Assembly (NCBI GenBank): GCA_036971615.1
Contig: JAYKKR010000014.1
Location: 372,001-436,000 of the forward strand
Direction: 5' to 3'
DNA length: 64,000 nt
Source: Amyloporia xantha
Taxonomy: Eukaryota > Basidiomycota > Agaricomycetes > Polyporales > Adustoporiaceae
Each line of letters starts with the position of its first letter. Positions within the stretch are counted from its first letter, which is position 1. The notes under the pieces are model-generated. The model was not told the origin of the DNA and ran no database searches. It saw nothing but the letters and a program-made list of their open reading frames with translations. Shown here piece by piece: positions 54,805 through 64,000 of this stretch. The translations under genes and the position numbers were made by a program.

Positions 54805-55524
54805 ATCAACTGGATACCATCGGTCTACTTCGTAACGGGTAATTTGTTTCTCCTTTTCGGTTGGCTCGTCCATTACTTATATATGTATATATCGCTCGTA
54901 TTCACCTTCGATTCCTTGCCAGTGTTGTGTTTTCATGGCCCGCCTTTTTCCTCTCTGTATATGTTAATGCTCTGGATTGTTCCTATGTATCTGGACAATT
55001 GACTGTCCACAGCTGCGTTGATGATATACTAGCATTAGCCCGTGCTGTCGTACGGGGGGTGATTTCGTATCGTTGGTTTGGATGGCTATATGACATTGGA
55101 GTATATGCATACATTACAGCTGTGCCAGTGCAGTATGATTAAAATATCGCGATCGAAGAGCTCGAGCGCATAGCCCGAACTGCTTCTATCAAGACCGCGT
55201 GGAGACGGTCCAATTCGACTTTTTATAGTGCTGCTACTGGCACGACACGGTCAACGCCGTTTGCCTGATTAGAAAGATCCATCCCTCAATACGACTTGCT
55301 TACTTCCCTCACTGGGCTCAAGATTTGAGTGATGAATAATCATCCCCGTGCTCCTACGACCTATGATGAGTATCCTACATCTGTCAATCATATTTTGCGC
55401 ATCATCTGATCATAACACAGTGCAACCGCTCACGATGTTGTGCGTCAACCCACATCTCTGCGCATGCGAGTCTGACTTCGACTATCGACTAGGCTGGTCA
55501 CATCAAACGTAGAAGCACAGCAGC
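54805..55524. other. Convergent spacer
   Basis: 720 bp between the lipase and the membrane-protein gene, which face each other. No gene seen; the first part is T-rich, consistent with a 3' end. Confidence 0.4.
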
Positions 55525-57046
55525 TCAGATGTCATCAGTATCTAACTTGACTGAACAGGCTCTTCCAGACTCCTCAAGAGTATCAAGCTCGTAAGTATCG
55601 CTTCCAATGTTGACAGAATCCGCTATCTCCACACAGACTTGTATCGAGCGTGGGCCCCGTGCCACCGTGTTTGTAGTTGATGAGGTCGCAATGAACGTCG
55701 CTTTGTTTTGAGTGCTGATTCCCAACCCAACCCGAACGATGATCAACGTAGGGACAATACCCTAGAGGAACTGAAGGTCATATTTCTCCATAGAAAGATA
55801 GGTACTCACTCACCATGATCTGTGCTAATGAATCATAAACGATGTACTGAATAAAGTGAATCATTCGTTAGTATATAGTCCATGGATAGCCTGTGACAAA
55901 AGGCTTGACCTGAGCGTTGGTATTCTGGCAGTAGAGAATCAAGAGTGTCATGACGCATGCTGAGTAGATAGCTCCTGACTCAATTCTACGTATATTTCAT
56001 CAGTAGCAAGTCCAAGCTCGACAAAGAGGGGAACGCACATGATAGCACTTATTTGCTTATACTTTGTGGCATGTTGCTTTCCCAGCATCACCCGTGCTTG
56101 TCGGGAAATCCACCATATTCGTACAGCTGTTCAAAGTTGTTAGTGGGAGTTTCGATGTGACACTGCAAGATTGGTACCAATTAACAATGTGACTGTTACA
56201 TTCGTCGCCAGCGACAAGCTAAACAACGCAGTCCCCCAAGGTGCAATATTCTTAGCAAAAACCGTGCCACCCGGAGTAGCTTGACTGAATTTATATACAG
56301 CCGTGTATCCACACACTTATTGCATGTAAGCACATATGGATCAAATAAGGAGGGACGCATACCTGAGGTCGCGATGAGCATGGCCATTGGTATGATGATG
56401 ATCCAGATGCTTGAACCCCAGACAGCATAACACCGATATATCTACGGTATACCAGGATGGATTTATCAAGTACTTGAGGTGTGAGACGCGAATCGGTCCA
56501 TACCACTAAGCCATCGGCTATTATACTGGTGGGTTTGAGCCTATCGCAAAAACGTAGGGATATAGCAATAGAGCTTACTTATTCGTGACGTACAAGGCAG
56601 CCTTGAAGACACTCAGCATGTTCCATATCTCAGCATAGTACCCTGTCGCTCCAAGATCCGAATCAATGAATGCTTCGACGGCCCTTGCACAGTCAACGGA
56701 AACATGCATAGTACTCAGCAGCCACACTGCGCTCGCGGTGATCAGAAGAGGCTTGTTGATTCCCGTACGCCTCTTGCGTCGGCGCACGAGGACATCAACA
56801 CATACTCCGTACAAGACAGTGAAGACACCTGCAACACAAATCTCAGTGGGCAATCTCGATCGAAATGAGGATCTGGCTGTACCATAAAACATAGACTCTA
56901 GCTAACACAGATTGTCAGCGAGGGTAAACCGAGGTTTTTAGTACATACCCATAGGGCGACAAGTTCAGCCTACGAAAGCAGGGATGATTCAGTGGCGCCG
57001 CCGCGTGCACGGGCAAACTCACTTTGTCTAAGCGTAGGCTCGCCAT
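55525..57046 (-). CDS. Seven-TM-like fungal integral membrane protein
   Basis: Multi-exon minus-strand gene beginning MASLRLDK (57,046-57,023) and then KAELVALWLE-like exon 2. Later exons give hydrophobic segments ICVAGVFTVLYGVCVDVLV, PLLITASAVWLLSTMHVSVD, WNMLSVFKAALYVTN, YRCYAVWGSSIWIIIIPMAM, PWGTALFSLSLATNVTVTLL, AIYSACVMTLLILYCQ and IVPTLIIVRVGLGIS, followed by a polar C-terminal tail ending SVKLDTDDI. The TMHVxxDxxRAxEAF and CYxVW landmarks are shared by a large family of uncharacterised basidiomycete membrane proteins of GPCR-like layout. Ligand and function are unknown. Several exon edges are approximate. Confidence 0.8.
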
Positions 57047-57806
57047 GGATATGTAGTGATTATCTCAGTACTTAGAGCCTCCTTATATTCTGACAAGCAT
57101 GAGATGCTGGCGGGTGTGTTCGAGAGTTCGGAATCAGATCTGGCAGGCGGTGCTAGACAATTCAAACAGATACTGATAGTCAACCTGCCTCTTATGTATG
57201 ATGCTGGACGCTAAACCTGTCAAAAGGGAGCTCCAGTCTCAGGTGTCCATTTACAACGATCCGGTGCTGCTCACTGAATACCATGTTCGGCATGAGCTGC
57301 TTCCCAATTACCTTCCCTAGCTTACATTGATGCAGTGAGAGGCTGTACTATTCCTCTGTTGGTATGACCTCTTGCGCTGGATCTTTTTCGAAATGCCAAG
57401 TCTTTGATATTGATATCAAGTAGAGAAAAGATGGATACCGTTGTATGTTTGAAAACCACGAAGGTCAGCCGACTAAAAGCCCGACATATGCCACATACGC
57501 ATCCTAGCGATCGAGCAAACTTGACGGTGCAGGATGGTCGGGTTGTGCTTCATTTGATACTGTGGGGTTTAATTCGGATTGCCATTCTCAACGAGAGTTC
57601 ATACAGTTGCATATGAGAGAACGCGATATGGTGGGTCTGCTCATCCAAATTTGAGTCTTGTTGGACAACTTGAACGGTACTCATTATACACGTGCCCCAA
57701 TCGGCTATCTCCCAAGATCACCCCTGTAAGTAGTGAGTACTGAGCTCTCCGCAGTCTCGACCCAAAGGGACTTCTCCATCTACTTCCTGCAATTCATTAT
57801 CTTGTC
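57047..57806. other. Divergent promoter region of membrane protein and Chz1
   Basis: 760 bp between divergent genes. Short frames only, nothing recognised. Confidence 0.4.
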
Positions 57807-58419
57807 ATGTCATCCCGAGGGAAACGTCGCGCAGAGCCTGCTGAGAAGGAGAAGAAAACTCGGAGCAAGAAGTGAGATATTATCTCGTCCACTGCATACA
57901 TGATCGCCAATTCTGGTGGGTATGAGTTTTCAGGGCGAAACGCGATGCAGAGGAAGAGGAAGAGGCTGCAGTGAGCGATGATTCAGATGCGGGCGTGGAC
58001 GATGGTACGTGAGATCGTTCTGCGGACACGGCAGCAGAGTCTGCCATATCCTGAGTCTGGCCACAGATGAACTTGGTGCTCTGGACACGAGCAATATCAT
58101 TATTGGTGGGCGTAGAACGCGAGGTATACGCATAGATTATACAAAGGTAGAAGGGTTCAACAAAGGCGACGACGATGACGATGACGAGGAAGAGGAAGAG
58201 AAACCCAAAAAGAAGGGTAAGGTTAAAGGAGGCACTAGTACTGCTACTGCGAGTTTAAGCTCTAAACAAGCAAAGCCGGAGCCTCCCAAGTCAAAGGCGA
58301 GAGCTCCCGCGTCGAAAACATCCAGGCGAGTCGAGTCAGAAGAGGAAGATGAGGAGGAAGACAATGCTGAAGGGGATGGTGACGACGAAGACGAACCCGA
58401 AGACGAAGAGGAAGACTAG
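57807..58419 (+). CDS. CHZ1: Histone H2A.Z-specific chaperone Chz1
   Basis: Three exons (57807-57871, 57934-58004, 58067-58419) encode 162 aa. A basic start (MSSRGKRRAEPAEKEKK) is followed by an acidic patch and the CHZ motif LGALDTSNIIIGGRRTRGIR followed by IDYTKV, which in yeast Chz1 contacts the H2A.Z-H2B dimer. Acidic low-complexity stretches on both sides (DDDDDDEEEEE; final EEDEEEDNAE..EDEEED) are typical of histone chaperones. It would deliver H2A.Z-H2B dimers to the SWR1 remodeller in the nucleus. Its 3' end converges with the acyl-CoA oxidase gene about 130 bp away. Confidence 0.9.
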
Positions 58420-58547
58420 GCGCATGCCGATGCACTGTATTTTACGGACACTGTTGTACACAGAGTAGCACGTTTACTTTTCACAAACGACGTGCAGATC
58501 TCAGAAGGTGCGAACTGAAATTCACCGATACTTCCGAATCTGCCCCG

Positions 58548-61378
58548 CTACAGTTTTGCTTTACCTGCCGCAGTGATTCGCTGTCCCCGTTCTAACATGG
58601 GCTTGATGAACTCCTGATTCAGATCCAGTCAGCTTTCCAGTTGGATTCACCGCCCATCCCTGCCCCGTGCGTACCTCGTAACCGTCCACCACTTCCGTAG
58701 CGTTCAGCGGTTCTGTCTGCACTCTGGCCCACAGCTGCTCGTAAACATTCCCATCTTGGACTCCAAGAGCACTGCCAGGTCATATGAGATACGCTAACGC
58801 CACAATCAGAGAGTGCGTGAGACCCTGACCTGTCAAGCTCCCAATCTGAGAAACCAAAGGCGTCAGTCAGGCCGATGGCCTCGGGCAGAATCTCAGCACA
58901 AAGCTGTTTGATCGCTATACGTAAACCCCGGGTAGGGTCAGCAGTCGAAGACGTCGGAGGTAGTAAATTGAATGATAAGATGTCCACCAAGCCAGATTCA
59001 ACCAGAGTAAGGAGGCCCTGGTGTATAATTAGATCTGTGCGAGTGCAGAGGAAACGAGGGGAACACACCAGCGTGAACAACTTCCCCACTACAACAGCTT
59101 CGTGCGCAGCCAGCGTATTCGGCAGAACCTTGATGAGACCGCCAATTCGTGTAGCCAGGTACGCCTCCACAGCTGCTTTTGACACACGGTTGTCTAAGCT
59201 AGCGTCTGGTTCCTGTTCATGCAAGGCACGATGCTCCACCATCACAGCTGCGCGGCGTTCCAAAAGCATGATGGACGCCTCAGGATCTGTCCAATTAAGC
59301 GGCTGTGAGGAAGCGATGACATATTCCGGCAGTAGGAAGCGCAGGTACGCCGAAGATGGGGGTAGAGAGGATACAGACACGGCCGGAGAAGAATTTGACG
59401 ATTGTAAGCTCCGGCGCCACTTGAGGGCAGCGCGGACAATTTGTATGTCCAACACGTAATTGTCACCTTCGTATCTACGCGCCCATAGCATAACCGGCAT
59501 GAGTCTAACATGTCAGGGCGAAAAATAGACATACAAAAAACCTACGTAGCTGCGGGGAGCCAGTCCGCGTAGTATCGTCCGACAGCTGCGAAGTCGCTGA
59601 ATCCATGTCCGCCCATGGCGCGTCGAGCTGTCTCAATGCCTTGAGTACCCATGGTGGTGACGAGAATCTTCAATGCGCTGGCCGTAATATGCATCTCTTG
59701 CACCATGGATGCATCACCCACCGCCAGCTGGGCGCTCAAGGCCGCCATGCGCTCCATCTGTCATCGGTGCGTAGCCAGAGTTCATATCATTCAGAAACAC
59801 TGGCTAGGTGCGATTAGACGCACCATGTCCCTGCCAAGGAGGAGGAAAGTATACGCGTGCGAGAGCAGAGGGAGCAGTCGATAATGGACAGCAGGGTACG
59901 AGATCACTTGACGCTCGAGGCCATCGACGCCCTTGTTACTCTGGCGGCGGACCGTGCAGTACCGAATCGACACAGTTGCAGCTTTGAGCGGGTCAGTGCA
60001 ATGTACTGCGGCCAATAATAGTGATCACCTTTGGCCATTGCCCAGGCGCCCTTGTCTACCAAACTTATAGAGAAGTCAGCGAAAGCGAGCCCAAACGTGC
60101 AGAGGCAGAAGCCTTACCGGGCGCGAACCCAGATCATCTAACGGAAACAGTGTCACAAAAGGTAGCCAGGGGAGAGACTGATTACGCACTCCACCATAGC
60201 TGAGCTTTGCATGGACAGGCTTGATATATTTTCCCTCCTCCGTGACTTGAGAATATTCCGAGAGCATATTCTCTCTAGGTATTCGTACGTGGTCAAACCG
60301 AGCATAGCCATTGTCCACCGTCGCGTAGCCCGCCATCGCCTTCGGCCCTATAAACAAGTGTCAACACATTCACGTAGTAGCAGGAGCATTCTTACCAATG
60401 TCACCAGCAATAATGCCAGGCATCATATTATGATCCTCTGGATTGGATTCAGACACAAACTAAACACGAGATAATCGAGCATACTCAATGATCGAAGCTG
60501 TACAAGGAAAAGGTGCGGTCCCATAACCTGTCCTCCTGGCAAAATGAGCTTCGCTTGAACTACCCCATGGGTGGCTGTTTTTCCTAGAGCTCCGACCCAC
60601 CACTTGCTACTTGTCAAAGTCGGGGAGTGAATTTCGAACTCTTTTGTCTCAGGAATATAAGTCGCAGTAGTCTCCATGGATCCGACGTCTGTTCCGTGGC
60701 CCAGTTCCGTTTGCAGATAACATCTATGTCAACTGCTGTCAACGTGCTTCCCGGAAGAGACTCACAACATATTCACCCTTGAATTCCTCGGTTTGTCACC
60801 AATTCTCCATATTTGGCACGTAAGTGAGGGCCGCATTGGTCCATGAAGACGGGCTCGAAGGCTGGATTTTGAGCCAATGGTTAAGAAACGGCATATTCAA
60901 AAGTCGCAAGCGCACCTACTAGCAGAACTCAGATGCATCGGCAGGTCCTCGTCTATTAGGAGGATCGCTTGCTTTGTCTCGTCATTGGACCAACCATGGA
61001 TATCCTGCAGCTCATAGATTCGGTTCGTCATCTTGATGGCCCGCTTGTAGCGCTCCTTTCTGGTCATAAATGGTCTGCCCAACGAGCGTTAGATGAGGAC
61101 GTCGGCATGAAGACCACCATATACCTTCGCGACTTGTTGAAGACGGGATCATTAGTCAGAATTTGAATCATCTTTGAAAGCGATTCCCATTCCTCTTGAC
61201 TGCCTGTCTATAATCAACTATGCTGTACGCAGGTCAGGTGAATTTGGAGAGAATCGAGCTCACCATACAGGAGGTTGCGAACCTGCGCAACATCGATACT
61301 GGTCTGTGCTCGTGCAGCAGCCATGTCCGCCTTCGTTCTCGCGACAGGGGAGAGTTGGTCCTTCATTCGGTCTTGCAT
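58548..61378 (-). CDS. Peroxisomal acyl-CoA oxidase
   Basis: A many-exon gene on the minus strand. N-terminus MQDRMKDQLSPVARTKADMA. Then NDPVFNKSR, TRKERYKRAIKMTNRIYELQ, FEPVFMDQCGPHLRAKYGE, the FAD/substrate region LQTELGHGTDVGSMETTATY, WWVGALGKTATHGVV, YARFDHVRIPRENMLSEYSQ, RRAMGGHGFSDFA, LDIQIVRAAL and the C-terminal domain, with a final exon EFIKPMLERGQRITAAGKAKL. The ending AKL is a type-1 peroxisomal targeting signal. The last intron (GTACGC..CAG, about 61 nt) is needed to reach it and joins GYE to EFIKP as in homologues. The enzyme carries out the first, H2O2-producing step of peroxisomal beta-oxidation. The ATG at 61,378 was chosen; 61,396 and 61,366 are alternatives. Confidence 0.93.
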
Positions 61379-62180
61379 TGGATGGAGGGGTACCAACTAA
61401 GAGTAGTGATCGAAGACGTCCGCGCGTGCTATTATATGTATTCCGTGGCGTATCACCTTCATGCTGCAAATAAGTACTAGTAGTCGCCCTTGATCATGAG
61501 TGGCCGGCGCCGGGGGTGATTGCTTGCCGACAGATCAAAACATCATCCTTGATTGAAGTTGAGTCCGGTCTTGATGGTGAATTTGTCTCTTTTGCGAGCC
61601 TGCAGGAGTCAATAGTGCTAATAGGACATATTGCTAAGCCCGAGGCCGAACGATCACCGAGAAGCTGTCAAACACGGACATTAATAGCGGAGAGTGATAC
61701 CTGGGACCTGGATGGTCACAAATGGGCGCACTTTACAGTGATCTGGAGCTGATCGCACGAATCACGTCGAGAACATTGACACGACATGGATCGATCATCA
61801 CGTCGAGCTAGATGAGCCCGCAACACGTGATACACGAGGAAAGGTCGCATCTCCTGACATTTCTGACAATCATGGTCTCAGATTCGACAAAGACGTCGCG
61901 GATGGGTAGCTCTTATACATCTCCGGCCTTTGCTTGTATCCACGCCAGCAAAACATCAACAAGGAAATTCCAACGTCCTGTATGTAGATCAGCAGTCACC
62001 TACATGCAGCATCTTAAAAATAGTAGCAGACGTACATGTATTTGCATTCTAGTGTGCGGGCGACTGATTAGCTGATAAGAACTCGTCGGGTCCGTTGAGA
62101 GGACTCCGCCGCGGCGCGCGACTACAAGTTCCGCGCTTTGGAACGATTATTGAGAGAATTCCGCTCTCGTGAAGCAGGCC
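61379..62180. other. Divergent promoter region of acyl-CoA oxidase and the PLP-M20 gene
   Basis: 800 bp between divergent genes. No gene or repeat recognised. Confidence 0.4.
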
Positions 62181-64000
62181 ATGTCTGTGGTATATTATAA
62201 CCCTGGCGCATTGCACTACTCGATACTGCCGTCCGGGCTACCCGATCCCAGAGCCACCATCTTCCACCAACACATCGCGAGCTATGCTCCCAGTGAGCTC
62301 CTGTCCCTTCCAGAAGTAGCACAGGACTTACAGGTGGGATACGTCTTCCTGAAGAATGAGTCTGCGCGCCTTCATCCACCAGGTCCCAAGATCCTCGGTG
62401 TGTCGTGGGCCACGTACCGTGCTGTAACGCAGCATCTTGGCCTTACGATTCATCCCGACAGATCCATCGAGGATCTAGCTCGCGCTGCACAGCATCAACG
62501 GATCACTCTGATGGCGGCAGCAGACGGAAACCATGGGCGGGCCGTAGCGAGGATGGCCCGTCTCTTGGGTCTAAAGTGCTGCATCTTTGTTCCGATGGCT
62601 CTTGATGATGCTATCAAAGCGATCATCGCTGAGGAAGGCGCAGAGGTCCTGGAGGTGAAGGGGGGCTATGATCTCGCGGTGAAAGAAGCGTCCGAAACTG
62701 CAGACAGAACAGACGGAGGTATTCTGATTCAGGAGGATGCTGCATTGGACAATTATGAGGATATACCAAAGGTGCGCTTCGACTCCTAATTCGCCCGAGC
62801 AGTTGAAAACCAATGAGTCTGAACTGTGGACAGTGGATTGTAGACGGATATTCGACAATGCTAACGGAGATGGATGAACAAGTGTTTAAAGCGACAGAAG
62901 GGAAGCATGCAGACATCATCATCGTACCTGTTGGGTTCGGGTCGTTAGCACAAGCTGTCGTCACGCATTTCAAGCAGCCAGAACGTACGAAGTACACAAA
63001 AATCATCACCGTTGAGCCTGATACAGCTGCATGTCTGAAGAGATGTTTGCTTGCTGGATCTGATACACCATCGAGTATCTTGACTAGCCCAACGATCATG
63101 ACAAGCCTCAATCGTGGTACTGTTTCGCCAATCGCATGGCCCCTTCTGCGCAGTGGCGTAGACGTCGCGATGTCCGTGACAGACATGGAAGCGCATAGAG
63201 CTATAAAAGACCTTCATACTCAGGGCATTGCCGTGGGGCCCTGCGGCGCAGCACCTTTTGCGGCCCTTCGCCAACTTGCATCTCGGCCCGACATAGACAT
63301 TCTTAAACCGAACAGTGTGGTCGTCGTTCTCGCCACCGAAGGTCCGCGAGACTATCCACAGCCCCTGGACACTACTACGACAGATCCTGTAGTGCTCACA
63401 CAGATTCTTACGCGCATCGACTCCTCTAATCCAGATTTGAGCCAGGAAGCAGGAGCAGGAGAATCAGCAATTGCAGACTACCTTCTTGCATGGCTGACGC
63501 ATCACGGATTCGAGACGCATCGTCTTGAGGCGCACCATGGACGACCTAGTGTCGTGGGGGTGGCCAGAGGAAGCGGGGGCGGAAGAACGTTGATGTTTAA
63601 CGGGCATATCGACACCGTGACGCTCGCTGGATACGATGGAAACCCGCTCAGTGGGGAAGTCGTAGATGGCGCTGTGCATGGCCGAGGTTCGTTCGATATG
63701 AAGGCGGGAATCGCTGCATCACTTGTTGCAGCTTACCGTGCTCGTGACAAACGACCATTAACAGGTGATATCGTCCTTGCGCTTGTCGCAGACGAGGAAA
63801 ATCTCAGCCTGGGTACGCAGGAGCTGCTGTCTGCAGGTTGGCGGGCAGACGGCGCTGTTGTTAGCGAGCCCACCAACCATGGCTTGATGCTGTCACACAA
63901 GGGTTTTGTGTGGGCGGAAATCGATATCATCGGAAAAGCTGGACATGGCTCTCTACCAGATTTGAGCATAGACGCCATCACCAAAGCGGGGACACTTCCT
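62181..64000 (+). CDS. PLP-dependent ammonia-lyase fused to M20 peptidase/deacetylase (3' end outside window)
   Basis: Exon 1 is 62181-62771, the intron 62 nt, and exon 2 runs from 62834 off the window. The first part (about 375 residues) resembles diaminopropionate ammonia-lyase/threonine-dehydratase-like enzymes: PPGPKILGVSWATY (candidate PLP Lys), ADGNHGRAVARMA, QEDAALDNYEDIPKWIVDGY and IIVPVGFGSLAQAV. It ends VVVLATEGPRDYPQPL. With no stop or intron, the frame continues into an M20 metallopeptidase domain: LMFNGHIDTVTLAGYDGNPL (His-Asp metal ligands), GRGSFDMKAGIAASL, LVADEENLSLGTQ (catalytic and metal Glu pair), VVSEPTN and GHGSLPD. Typical M20 partners are acetylornithine deacetylase or desuccinylase. 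The fusion suggests one polypeptide that removes an acyl group from an amino acid and eliminates ammonia. The PLP Lys assignment and substrate are inference. Confidence 0.88.

Overview
This window reads as nuclear DNA of a filamentous basidiomycete, most likely an Agaricomycete. Genes are densely packed and cut by many short introns, mostly 50-65 nt with GT..AG ends. The gene set is fungal: a velvet regulator of VosA type, a microsomal-type P450, fungal acyl-CoA oxidase and acyl-CoA synthetase, and La and Chz1 proteins. It also holds a Plavaka-type DNA transposon with a DUF6698-like gene, both typical of mushroom genomes. All exon models were joined by eye from splice signals, reading frame and recalled family motifs; no database search was run.

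Left part (1-13 kb): an HxxxD acyltransferase (minus), a 13-exon P450 (plus) and an HSL-type esterase (plus) lie side by side and could modify one small molecule. They are followed by the complex III subunit QCR2 and a LaeA-like methyltransferase, both minus. At 14.7-19.0 kb is DNA polymerase lambda (BRCT plus polX core). It converges on a VosA-type velvet factor (19.8-23.6 kb, minus), whose C-terminal tail is hugely expanded and rich in Pro, His, Gly and Gln. A GC-rich, repeat-speckled spacer of about 4.9 kb follows.

Middle (28-41 kb): a divergent phosphopantetheinyl-transferase-like gene lacking its usual Mg ligands; an FMN-dependent alpha-hydroxy-acid dehydrogenase/monooxygenase broken by a 254-bp inverted-repeat element; a UbiA prenyltransferase; an unresolved membrane-protein region; the La RNA chaperone; and a long-chain acyl-CoA synthetase. 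UbiA, the flavoenzyme and the PPTase-like gene could be the remains of a secondary-metabolite locus.

Right-middle (40,964-52,448): an 11.5-kb DNA transposon bounded by 151-bp terminal inverted repeats that differ at one position. It carries three plus-strand genes: a 170-aa coiled-coil protein, a Plavaka-type transposase with an N-terminal zinc finger, and a DUF6698-like protein. Two non-autonomous hAT elements of one family (1,280 and 872 bp), each with a perfect 8-bp target duplication, sit in opposite orientation inside exons of the second and third genes. The result is layered transposition in which both the transposase and the DUF6698-like gene are broken.

Right part (52.4-64 kb): an intronless class 3 lipase, a 7-TM-like membrane protein, the histone chaperone Chz1, a peroxisomal acyl-CoA oxidase ending in AKL, and the start of a fusion of a PLP-dependent ammonia-lyase with an M20 peptidase/deacetylase that runs off the window. 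The acyl-CoA synthetase, lipase and acyl-CoA oxidase are separate genes that all serve fatty-acid use.
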